NCBI GenBank assembly: GCA_000320545.1
Contig: ADNK01001699.1
Location: 79,135 to 143,134 of the forward strand
DNA: 64,000 bases
DNA from: Bigelowiella natans CCMP2755
Lineage: Eukaryota > Cercozoa > Chlorarachniophyceae
Reading direction: 5' to 3'
Below are positions 26,101 through 36,772 of this stretch, piece by piece; the stretch's first letter is position 1; each line of letters starts with the position of its first letter. Below the pieces are notes generated by a model. It had not been told where the DNA came from and searched no databases. It saw only the letters and a program-made list of their open reading frames with translations. The position numbers were made by a program, and so were the translations under genes.

Positions 26101-29059
26101 TCTTTCTCGAATCACCTAGATTTTGCCCAAAATATTAGCACATCCTGTTCTTATTATTTAAACGAATTGTTATCTTTACTACGCCACAAATCACCTTGAG
26201 GATCTCCAACTCCGCTTTTGTTGTGTACTGACTAACGTTTGCGGAGTACTCAAGCTGTTCCTGGATCCGCTCAGTAAATACACTCAATCCATCTCTCAGA
26301 AGTGCAAGAGCTTCCTCCTGAATGAGTTTCTGTCCACAAATAACAAGCTTTTCCATGTCTGTTCCCTCAGCTGCTGATGCTGCTGCTTTGGTTGGAGTTT
26401 CACGGATTATTCGGCGAACATTGGAGAAGAGTTTGTGCAAGATCATGCTGTCAACGCCAATTTCTTCCCTTGAAAGCCCTGAGGCAACGATTTGTTTGAA
26501 ATGTACCCGCAGAAGTTGAAGTGAAGATATTCCCGTGGAAATGATAGACACAAATTCATCTTCGTCGTTATGAGACTCCGATGTACATGCTACCAAACTA
26601 TGATCAACCAGGGAAGCCAGAGAATGGATGCACTCTGGCGATACATCGACACAAAGCGGGTCCTTCATTACCACATCATCGTTGGAATTCAATGCAGCTA
26701 TTTCTGATGGGATCTTTACACTTGAATCCAGTTTTACGCCATAAAGGGAAGCAAGGTAAGCCTCGACCTTGATCCTTTCTTCATCAGAGAGAGACCTTTT
26801 GAATGCTGTAATATGAGCAACGTGGAAGTCTGCGCTAGAATTTGATTGTCCACGCCCGATACAGATCGTGCCCGGTTGAGGTTGGTTGGACGCTGCAAGC
26901 CGTAAAACTCCATCTCTGAAAAGAAAAGGGGGGCAGGAGGATGGGCAGGAAAAGGAGAATATAACACGGGGCTCACTCGGTAGCATATTTACTCGTATAT
27001 TTTGAAGAAATGTTATCCGCATTTTGAGTAAGTAGGATGTTGGAACTTTTTAAGGTGGAAGTAAGTAGCATTTGGGGTGAGAAACTATTTGCAGCAATAT
27101 TTTGTTACTACAATGTTTAAGTGTTCATACAGTCTCGTACTACCTGTATAGAGCGACGGTATTATTAGGAGGTGCCGATCGGAGGGTTGTGATGCGAAAC
27201 TTGCCCAAATCGAGAGATGTACTCCTCTGTAACTCGGTGCTCCAATGAGAGGTGTTAGATTGCACCGTTCTTTCTGCCGGAACGGTCTTATCCACGATAA
27301 AAATTGTACTACTTCCAGATATTGGTGGCTTCAGTAGCATACCAGTCGTTGCTGAATATTATGTAAAACCACCAAAATTTAGTAATGAACCTGTGTTGTC
27401 TCCAGATTTTAAGAAGTATTAATTTCCTAAATTTGCATTTATAGATTCTGAGATGTACGATATGAATAGAGTCGTTCTAAAGAATTCGCAACCCAAAAAA
27501 GCAGAGAATGAATATTTTTGTATTACAATTGCACTTCAGAGCTGTGAAGGATTTTTGTGATGCTCCATCATGACCACCGTTTGTGACCTTAACTTTATCT
27601 CCGACCTTATATCCTGGTTTTATACTACTCGCCTCAGGGAAAGTCAATTCATTTGCATCGTAGTCCATTATCAAATTATCGGTGACAGGCAACGTCCTCT
27701 TCTTTTTTGCAGTATCATCTTCTACAAGATATTGAGATGCTAACCGTGAGCACTGCGACATAATTAATGCGCTGAACATTTTCGTATTGATTTTCGCTCG
27801 GCAATTATCCCAAATTTTCTCGTCGGCCGTCACGTCTGGCAGTCCCATGTGCTTCATAAGAGTTTCTGGAAAAATCGGGAAGGAACCTTCTTTCCCTTCG
27901 AGTTTCAGTCGGGTTTTTCGTTCGCTTTGAAATTTGGCCAATTTTTGAAGCAATTTCATTGAATCTTGATCCATGACTTCCTTACTTTTTATAAGAACCT
28001 GGACGAGAGCTAATAGCTTTGGCAATGATCCAAATGCCATTGCAGCATTGAAGAGGATTTCAACAGAATTTGACGCAAGACGAGGCGAGTTAATCGTCCC
28101 ATGAAGGAAGCTCAGCATAGGTTCGATGAGTTTTGGGATTTCTGACGACATAGTCTCCGAAGGCCTCAATGAAAGTATTGGCGTTTTTCCCAAGCTCTGA
28201 GAAAATTTATCTAGCACCTTGTGAAGGAGATCTTCGTTCTTTTGTTCAAGTGCGAACTGCAAGAGCGTTACATTTGACTCCACAGCACAAACTATATTAG
28301 ATACCGAGCTATAGATAAAAAAAGAAAAGGTACATGAGGACCAACGTGTGAAATATCGTCTTATCTAAATCACCTTGCACTCAGGGACGCGCCAGCTTGA
28401 GAAACAGATTTCTTCAAACTTTCCTTTTTCTTTTCTAGGATATTTTTCTGAGAACTCCCGTGGCGCTTAACTGCATGGAGAACCTCGGCCAACAATCTTA
28501 TTCTGAGGGTATGATTCATGTGTAAATATGTGTGTGTGCGTGAGTGCATGTATAACGAATCAAGGCGCACAATATGTATAAGTAACATAATTTTATGCCG
28601 AACCTCCTATCCATCTGTTTTGCTCCAGGGTCAGCGAATAACAGCTTCGAGTCTTCAGCAAAAGCCTTTTTCACCTCGGCGTCAAGAACATCGCTGTGTT
28701 CATATAAACATATCAGAACGATGTGCATGTGGAAGTGGAATTAATACGAAAATACCTTTCTTTCAAGTCCTTCGAACTAGCCAGCGCATTTGTAATTGGC
28801 TAATGAGATAACTAAGTGAGAGCGCGTACAGGATGTTCAGCAGATATTGAACCTCTCCTTTTACGTCCTTCATAGAAAAGAACCTCGTTGAATCACGCGC
28901 ATCGTTTGCCTCAAATCCTGTTTCAAAGGTGAAATGAGTAAATTTGCATCATAGTTGATGTCATGTGCTACCAAATTTCGAGAGATCACCGCCTGGAGTT
29001 TCCAGCACTGAAAGTCCATCAAGGAACGCAAGTTGACGATCCAGCTTTGCGTCACTCAT
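8152..29059 (-). CDS. Giant HECT-type E3 ubiquitin ligase (~6,286 aa), HERC/HECTD-like, 16 exons
   Basis: Exons from the start: 28990-29059, 28830-28917, 28756-28776, 28604-28693, 28374-28502, 27527-28308, 27144-27351, 26195-26915, 25972-26115, 25750-25858, 24044-25515, 23751-23864, 21613-23577, 9133-21420, 8851-9009, 8152-8652. They sum to 6,287 codons with all phases closing. Domains in order: LamG-like (~400-530), SAM-like (~1050-1110), NPCBM-like (~1210-1345), SPRY (~1745-1895), discoidin/F5-8C-like (~2180-2340), RCC1 propeller (~2880-3200), SPRY (~3780-3965), LamG-like (~4030-4200 and ~4230-4490), UBA (~4526-4571), SPRY (~5200-5340), discoidin-like (~5365-5530) and HECT (~5914-6286). The catalytic Cys is in HTCGF (residue ~6230, codon 8323-8325). 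It should pass ubiquitin through a Cys thioester to substrates chosen by its many lectin-like, SPRY and RCC1 modules. The 21-nt exon and the first two junctions are the least certain; the start could lie further upstream. Confidence 0.88.
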
Positions 29060-29728
29060 TTTGTTTTTTCGAGCGTAAGCAGCCGCCGTGCAAACTTTTT
29101 AGAATCTCGATATCAATGCAAAAGATAAGTTTGCAATCCTCTACTAGTTTCAGAAACGAGGGATTTCGTGCGGGGTGGACAGCGGGGCTGCCTACGAAAA
29201 TGGTACCCTCGTGAAAGATATTTTTGAGGGTTATTTCCTGAATTTCCTTAAATTATCGAGTGCTTTTCAGCTGTAAGACAATGCTTCTAGAATTGTCACA
29301 CATCAAAGAACACATTGGTTTTACACCGAAGAAGCTTTCACAGATCTTTCCTGACGAACTTCTCGATTCACTTACACATTTCCAGATTTCATTTTTCACT
29401 TTTTTTCATGCTTTTCTTCGAGTAATCTCACAAAATCTCGAGGCAGTTTCGTGTTTTTCCGTTTGCAATCTTGATGTCAAACTCTCTTTGTCGTATTTTC
29501 AAAATGGGCTCAAAATTGCACTTAAATATTCGGATTGTTGCTGCAAAGTTAGTCCTAAAAAACTCGACAGTCGTACTTCCCCCCCCATGAAACTGAACGA
29601 TGTCTAACTATTTAATGATACTAGCCTTCCATTCAATCAATGTGGGAGTCTTAAATATTTATTTTCAAGCTATTCTTTGCATTCAACTGTTCTCTTAACC
29701 TTTTATAATTTGTTTTCAGGATTAGAAA
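29060..29728. promoter_or_regulatory. Divergent intergenic region between HECT ligase and dynein light chain
   Basis: The two genes face away from each other across ~670 bp, so this interval must hold both promoters unless undetected 5' exons lie in it. No TATA box or other motif stands out. Confidence 0.4.
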
Positions 29729-30215
29729 ATGTCCACAGCAGCAGCTTGGCTTAGAAAAACCGATGACCTTGATGATGATACATTCAACGAATTGAAAAAA
29801 ATTATCGGGAAGCCTATTGTCGAGGTTATAATACCAATTTCAGTTGTTAGCAAATTTTGAAAACAATCCAGTAACATTTTACAATGAACATCTCAGGAAG
29901 AACAGATGAACGGAGAAACGAAAAGTGAAGCTATGGATATAGTTGCTTCGGCGATTGATTCTTGTCAGGGTAACAATGCAAAATTGGATTATAAGGTAAA
30001 AAAAAATGTGGCCGCTTCTACAAATTATGATACAAATTCACATTAAATTACAGACTGCGGCACAACAAATAAAGGAGCAGATGGACAAGAAATTCGGTCC
30101 GTGTTGGCATTGCATAATTGGTGAAGCCATGGGGTTCTCAGTGACATTTAACACAGGGAATATGATATATATGTTTTGTGGAGGTAAAATAGCTGTGCTT
30201 CTCTTCAAATCGTAG
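29729..30215 (+). CDS. Dynein light chain, LC8 family, closest in appearance to axonemal DNAL4
   Basis: Three exons (29729-29824, 29897-29995, 30054-30215) give 118 residues; all junctions are phase 0. The C-terminal half has the LC8 signature: KEQMDKKFGPCWHCIIGE, then a VTFNTGNMIYMFCGG strand and an AVLLFKS ending. The MDKKFGPxWHxxIGE wording and the ~35-residue N-terminal extension resemble DNAL4 more than the canonical 89-residue LC8, as I know these proteins. LC8-type chains are dimeric hubs in dynein motors; DNAL4 is axonemal, which would imply flagella. The start ATG follows an intron-like pyrimidine/AG stretch, so a short upstream non-coding exon is possible. Confidence 0.9.
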
Positions 30216-31778
30216 CTCAGTTTCTGATACTCCAAATGCTTTAAATGTGCTACTTACTAGACTTAGTTCTTAACACAGAAACATTTATCGCAAAATAATT
30301 TCGCTTTTTCGCATAAGCTAACCCTTTAGTGCACGATTAATTAAAGAAGTATATCTATGTTGAGGCATATAAACAATGCAGCGCGTTCGTACTTGCACCA
30401 TATTGTTGCAACCGCACATGCTAGACTAAATCGACGGTGCGACGGTATCGCATGTGCTTGGATTGCATTACGTGTAGCAGACAATGCAGGATCAATGCAA
30501 TCAGGCACATCTCGCTCACAGATTTGTCGTTAGTAGCCATGCTACGCATGCACAATGGCCGCATGGTGCGTGTGCACGCGCACGTCGATCTAGACGAAAG
30601 ATCACAGCATGCAAACAGGCGGGCACCGCTAGACGACGTCCGATCCTGTCCAGAGCGTACAAGCGTGCGTGTCGTGTGTGGCACACCTGCTAGCCTCTGG
30701 ACAGTCGCCACATTTCTCATTTCGGCATGCCACAAATAAATATGCGAAAAGCGCAAGTGAGCTGCGCCGGCTTTGCAAATGCAAGCATGCACGCGTTTTT
30801 TTCGTGCGAGCGCTTGCGCAATTGTCATTGTGAACACACTGGAACGTGTTTTGACCAGCAGTTGGAAAAGTTTAGTTTTTGCTACATCGGCTGAAATGAT
30901 GCCAAAATGACACCTCAGAATCCACATCACTGCATCTAGACCATTTTTTACGTTTTTGTGGTGGTCGCAGTGGTCTAGGTACATGCATCGCAGTGACATT
31001 GACAACATGTGGATTCTGAGGTGTCACTTTGGCATCATTTCAACCGATGCAGCAAAAACTGAACACTTTCAACTGGTCAAAACACATTTCAGCGTGTTCA
31101 CAATGATCGCTGCCAAGCGCTCGTGCGAAAAAAACGTGTGCATGACTCACACTTGTGTTTTGCGACAACGGTCCAGGCCAGCAGGCTTGTCTAGTTGTGC
31201 GCTTGTCGCCATTGAGTTCATCTTCATGCAGGTGTTGAAATTTTGGCTGTCCATCGACTAGGAGATCATCAAACTGATGTGCGAACTGAATGGATGCAAC
31301 GTGTCAATTTGTCTGACTTGTGTTGCACCGAAATTGCCAGAAAATTCTGAAAAACACCCCACTTCAAATCATCAAAAATCGCACAAGTGGTGTGGATTTT
31401 CATTGCGTGAGTTTTGGACCGTGTCATGTAATCGAACCGATTGCAATCGCGTTGCTGAGAAACTTGATTTTTTCGAAAACATTGCTGTACTTAGACAGGT
31501 GTGACATGCCATGTTGCTATGGTGCCAGGCAGGAAGCACTCGAGCAGAGATATCTAGTTTCATTCATTGTTATAATTGTGATGCATGAAAATAAGCAAGT
31601 GCGATGCAGTTACGGTGTGCTATTGGCGTAACAGACGTGATTTTCATGATGCGATGAGCATGGTGTACTCTACGTTCCTTGCCGGGCCTAAACCTAGCCT
31701 GAGGAAGAGCCCAGATGGATCACACGTCTCACAAATTCTCGAATCAGCCTTCTGATCAGCCTTCTGAAAATGTATTTA
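30216..31778. other. Non-coding island with large foldback
   Basis: GC-richer DNA with GCATGC/TGCACG words and no microsatellites, like the island at 7024-8151. Apart from the inverted repeat listed separately I see no gene; open frames are short and lack family features. Confidence 0.5.
30786..31144. repeat. ~360-bp imperfect inverted repeat (foldback)
   Basis: The left arm (30786-30927) and right arm (31007-31144) are reverse complements over ~140 bp with scattered mismatches; for example TGACACCTCAGAATCCACAT on the left pairs with ATGTGGATTCTGAGGTGTCA on the right. The 79-bp spacer is itself partly complementary (TCTAGACCA / TGGTCTAGG). It could be a foldback or MITE-type element, or a decayed head-to-head duplication. 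No target duplication was identified. Confidence 0.8.
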
Positions 31779-32939
31779 TCAACGTTTAGCATCAACACTT
31801 TGTTCCGTCTGCTGATAGGTATTTTTCTTTTTCCCAATTATCATCTCTCCCCTTCGAACCAGTCTGGACTTGCGAGCTTTTGGGAAAATTTTTTGATTTA
31901 ATGGCCCCATCACAGCACGTTGAAAGCATTTTTGAGACCCGAATCTAACAGGTAATCTATTCTTTGGAAACTTTTTCGTAAGATGAGGAAAAACTCTAAC
32001 CAATTTCGTGTCAAAAGAATAGTATTTGCTGTGGTCTTCCTTGAACAACACGCAAAGGATGGCCATTTCTGAATGTGTCAATGCATTGGGACTTCTTCTC
32101 CTCAGTATCTCAAGAGTCTTCTCTGGTTTGCTTTGATGACAAATTGAGTTCTTAATCCATTGGTTTTCATCCCAAAGGATCATTGCAACATCGAACATGG
32201 ATGTTAATAATTCTTCAATTTTTATTACTTCTCCTGACTTCCTTGTTCTCAAAGAATGCAGCAGTTTCAGTCTGTTTCCAGAATGATTCGTTGCATCTTT
32301 AATCAGTTTGGAACGAAGCCCGTTTAGATTGGAGAGTAAATCCTTCACCATAGAGTACCATAAAGTGGGCTTCCGCGTTGAACGACGTTGTCCTTTAATT
32401 CTACGCACAGTGGCAGTAGATTGTGGTCGTGATATTTGCATGTTTCGAGATGTGGACAACGATTTATATGCACGACTTGTACCACACAGTAACGGAAATG
32501 ATCTTCGCATCTCGCCCATGAGGCATTTCGGGTTTGATGAATTTTTCCCTATCTTCTTTTCGGGAAGACTTATGTTGCTGCTTCCCTTCATTATAAATTG
32601 CTCTCTCAGAGCTCCGATGGCATGCAGCCGCTAATTATTGTAGCAGGGACATGTTAGGCAACATGTTGAGATCTACACGAAGGTGTCAACAGTAATTAGA
32701 AGATAACTCGAGATAAGGTGGTGAAGGTACTGTTTAATTTTATTCTAAAGCGTCGTAAGCGAATGCTCAATTTCACAACCTCGTGTGCCTTTTTCCTCCA
32801 CTCAGCTTGCTCCTCTTCGATCAAAATCTGTTTTTGTTCGATTTGACTTGGGTAGACTCGAAGATGCTCTGGCAAATTTTTATTGATTTGATCCAGAGCA
32901 CTCTCCATTTGATCCATTTGGAGATTCTCCTCCTCTCCT
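31779..32939 (-). CDS. Unknown basic protein with N-terminal coiled coil, at least 2 exons
   Basis: Exon 32780-32939 and exon 31779-32630 join in phase 0. From the ATG at 32917 the product is 329 residues. The first exon also stays open upstream to a splice-acceptor-like site at 32940, so the real start may lie in a missing exon. Residues 1-60 are charged and helical (QIEQKQILIEEEQAEWRKKA). The middle is Lys/Arg/Ser-rich, and residues ~130-250 contain a helical block around SMFDVAMILWDENQWIKNS. I recognise no family. It is encoded head-to-head with the Rpn10 gene, with a MITE between them. Confidence 0.6.
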
Positions 32940-33261
32940 CTAATTCTGGTGAATGTTCGGTTTTTATGTTGGTAGGGGCACTGCTGTTACATACATGACG
33001 ACAACAGATACGACGACAACCATTAGATCTACGAGTAGTTAGATCTGGAACAGGAAAGATAAATAATAATTTAAGTATTTCATCGTATAAATTCGAGAAA
33101 GTTATAATTAGGAGGAATTATTGTTGTTGATGTTGCTTCAACATGGCAACGCCGTTGAACAGCACCGACCGAAACAAACCTCTATTGGTTTTTATCAAAA
33201 GGTTCACTTTCAGAAGAGATGTCGTAGCTGGATAATCAATGGTGTGACAGCAGATTGACTA

Positions 33262-33864
33262 CCGTAAGTTTAGCTCTTATTTGTCACCCCTGGTTACACT
33301 CAATTCGTGTTTTTGCCGAAAAAGTTACATGTCACCCCAAATTTGAGATCGCCTGAGTTTAGTTGTCGGTGAATTTCCGAAGAAAAATTGCCCATTTTGA
33401 ACCATCTTTAAAATGTTCTTTCGAAACTTTTCGTCTTAATTTTTTACTTGTTTTTGGGAAGTGTGCATATTTTCGTAAGATCCGTATGGACACCGTAGGG
33501 ACAGGAAATATCGTAGCGAGATCTGGACAGTTTTTCTTAGATGTTTTAGGGTGCGAGATTCCCCATTCCATGAAAAAGAAACGTGAAAAGTGTGCACATT
33601 TTCGCAAGGGGCAGATACGCCGTAGGAACATGCATCGTAGGAACAGGAAATATCGTAGCGAGCTCTGGACAGTTTTTCTTAGATGTTTTTGGGTGTGAGA
33701 TTCCCCATTCCACGAAAAAGAAACCATGTGAAAAGTTACATGTCACCCTGTTCTAAATCGATCTGTCAAAGTTACATGTCACCTGTTCTAAATCGATTTG
33801 TCAGTTTAACGCAAAAGTTACATATCACCCGTTTTTGGGTGACAAATAAGAGCTAAACTTACGG
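33262..33864. mobile_element. 603-bp MITE with 28-bp terminal inverted repeats and TA target duplication
   Basis: The ends are perfect inverted repeats of 28 bp starting CCGTAAGTTTAGCTCTTATT, flanked on both sides by TA (33260-33261 and 33865-33866). That is the signature of Tc1/mariner-type insertions. It has no coding capacity. Inside are a ~95-bp direct duplication (about 33500-33598 and 33637-33730) and several copies of AAAGTTACATGTCACC near both ends. Confidence 0.85.
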
Positions 33865-34133
33865 TAAATAGGAATGAAATTAGTTAAAAATGGTGGCGAT
33901 TTTCCCAGATTCTTCCATCATCTGGAAAATTTCATTTGTCAGAATAGAGATCATAAAATTAGTCTCCATCACATACCTACGACAATACTTTCTTGAGCGG
34001 GATTACAAGGAAGGCCGAGCGCAATTTACTCGCCATCCTCCCAGGTGTAGAAGAAGCAGCCAGCCTCTCCTTCAAGCTCTTCAACCCTTCGACACTGACC
34101 CCACCAATTCTAGGAAACCAACTCATTGACACA

Positions 34134-35620
34134 ATGCCGCTTGAAGCAGTTATGGTTTGGTAAGGGCACCATTCATTTCACACTGCGCAATCTAGTCTCG
34201 ATATTTAAACTTCCATGTTCTACTAATTCATCACTTGTGTCTCACACATATCTTACATTAGTATGGATAACTCTGAGTACCAGAGAAATGGCGATTACTC
34301 TCCGAATCGATTGATTGCTCAACGGGAAACAATCAACCACATAGCTTTGTCGAAGACAGAATCGAATATGGAGAGTACTGTTGGTGTTTTAACGATGGCT
34401 GGAAAATTGAAAGTATTAGCAGCTCCAACAAGAAATCTTGGGTCCATTATGACAGAGCTTAAGTCTGTTGGTATGCGTGGAAAGTGTGACCTCCTTGCTG
34501 GCATCAAAACTGCGCAGTTGGCCCTTAAAAACAGACAGAACAAGAATCAACACCCTAGAATCATTGTGTTTGTTGGCAGCCCGATAGAGACAGATATGAA
34601 GAAACTCACCAAACTTGGTGCACAGCTCAAGAAAAATAGTTACGCGGTGAGCCAACTTATATTCTATTATCTGGACGAGTCTGCATCCTATCTCGTTCTT
34701 GTGACTTTTCCCTGATCTTAATCATATTCGAGATTGTTAGTAACAATTCGAAAATTGTTCCTCTCACATTACTGAATATATCTCATAGCAGTCGATTTGA
34801 ATACCTTGTTTGAATAACATTTGCTATCCCAAACGCTAGGTTGATGTAATTAATTTTGGCAAGGAAAACGCTCAAAATACCAACGTGGAGAAACTTGAGG
34901 CGTTCATTAATGCTGTAAACAATGAGGACAATAGCCACCTTGTGAATGTACCTCCTGGTCCTCACAACCTCTCAGATATGGTAGCGTCTACTATATTGGG
35001 TAGTGTGCCTCAAACAGGGGGTTTTGGTGCATCTGGAACAGGGGGCGGTAACCTTTCAAATGGGGGGGGTATTGCTGGGGCTGCGGCTGGAGCTGGCGGT
35101 GCTGGTGCACAAGACAACACGGAAGAAGCTCTACTAGCATATGCTCTTCGCATATCAATGGAGGAAGCCCGCGATCGTCAACAGAAACCTGGAGAAAGCA
35201 AAGCAGAGAGTTCTAAGATGGAAGAGGAGAAAAAGGAAGAAACGGTGAAGGAAGAGGGTAGCAAGATGGAAATAGACAATGTTGGTGACGATGAGATGGA
35301 TGAAGAGGCTGAACTTGCTGCCGCAATAGCTTTATCTATGGCTGATGAAGATGTTGAAGCTGAAGATGATGGTGGTAAAGAAGATGCGGTAGGAGGAGAC
35401 GCCGATGAAGCTATGCTTTCAGTTCTAAAGGAGGAAAAGTTCATTGAAGACTTGATTGATTCCACTGGCGTGCAGAAGGATGATATAGATATTCAGAAAT
35501 TGCTGGATTTCAGCGAAGAGGATGAGGTAGGTCCTTTTATATTTACGTATAATTCCAGAATCTAAAATGCCTTTTCAACTTTAGGGTAAGAAAGACGAAG
35601 ATGAAGAAGGCCGCAAATAG
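34134..35620 (+). CDS. PSMD4: 26S proteasome ubiquitin receptor Rpn10/PSMD4
   Basis: Four exons (34134-34159, 34262-34646, 34840-35526, 35585-35620) give 377 residues with closed phases. Residues 1-190 are the VWA domain, recognisable from MVCMDNSEYQRNGD, VGVLTMAG, IVFVGSPI, VDVINFGKEN and VNVPPGPH. Two ubiquitin-interacting motifs follow: AYALRISMEEARD (~residue 235) and AAAIALSMADED (~295), set in Glu/Lys-rich linkers, with a Gly/Ala-rich linker before the first. The protein sits in the proteasome regulatory particle and binds polyubiquitin. Length and order match the family. The first exon is only 26 nt. Confidence 0.96.
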
Positions 35621-35800
35621 GTGGAAAGACCCAAAATAAGCTACCTAGTTAAAGCACCGGAATCTGCTAAATATAAGCATTTCTATAAGATTTCAAGATG
35701 CTGTGGAGAGTTCAGTAAAATTTCGTAGCATATAAATCAACTGATACACAAGAGATGCATGCCGACTCGAAAAGCTGTGCAAGCACATTAGTCCACGTGC

Positions 35801-35840
35801 GCGCGCGGTATAGGGACCTATAGGTCCCTGTACCGCGCGC
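35801..35840. repeat. 40-bp near-perfect palindrome
   Basis: GCGCGCGGTATAGGGACCTA is followed directly by its reverse complement with a single mismatch, with no loop. It could extrude a cruciform or mark a junction. Confidence 0.9.
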
Positions 35841-36655
35841 TAGCTTACTGCAGTGCAAGCTACGTTTATTCCGCATCTTGCATGCGCATTGTGGGGTGTT
35901 GGCTAGAGCTGGGCACAAACATTTTTTTTCATTTGGAAATGCTTTGCTTTGCTTCTGAACAAGTGTTTGATTTGAACAAACAATGCCCACATGTCGCGAA
36001 ACTAGTGTTTGGTTTGTTCAAGTGATGTTCGAACAAGAAGCAGTGTTTGCAAATGTTTTCCTGTGGAAATCATTTGCAAACGATTTGAAAAATTTGAAAT
36101 GTTCCCGCGCAGCTGCGCGCGCAAAGCACGACATGACAGACCAAATCGCAATGCATTTGAATGCGCATTGTGCAACGTGTGACAAAGGGAACAAACAATC
36201 GCACAGGCACAACTTCACAACTCATCGCAGATGGACACAGTTGTTGCGTGGACGCCATGCGCATGCAGATGTGCAGCATCATGGCGCACACATGCTGCCA
36301 TTGAAAAGATTTTGTCACTTCATTGCATCCGTCTCATTGTCGCGCCTTCGGTTTGTGCATTCATCGCTTGCGTGGGAGTTGGCATGCTGTCAATGTCCTT
36401 GTTGATTGTCTGAACTTGCTTTGCCTGCATGGCAGCAGGCGCGGTGCGATGATGCGACGCGGCATTGAAACCATTCGCATGCAGAACGGCCGCAGCCGGG
36501 CTGTTGTCCTTGAACTCTTCGTCAAGGCAAGCCACGTGCTTCGGAATGGGTGACGCTGATCGGTCAGCGTGCCGCGGTGGTGGATCTGAGGTGCTGCGCA
36601 CGTGTGCAGAAGCACGCGAGTCGCAGGGTTGAAGTTGAGACGCACACGCACTGTT

Positions 36656-36772
36656 GCATGCAACCGATTCGTTCTGCATCACGTGCAGCTGTCGATTGTT
36701 GCAGCAATGTGCGCCCTCGCATGCAACCGATTCGTTCTGCATCGAGTGCAGCTGTCGATTGTTGCAGCATTG
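36656..36772. repeat. Tandem duplication, ~54 bp at 63-bp period
   Basis: Two copies beginning GCATGCAACCGATTCGTTCT at 36656 and 36719, differing at about three positions. Confidence 0.85.

Noticed and set aside
29260-29607. 116-codon plus-strand frame between divergent genes
   Set aside because: Begins at a GTG, has no domain and lies in the expected promoter interval; codon pattern not convincing.
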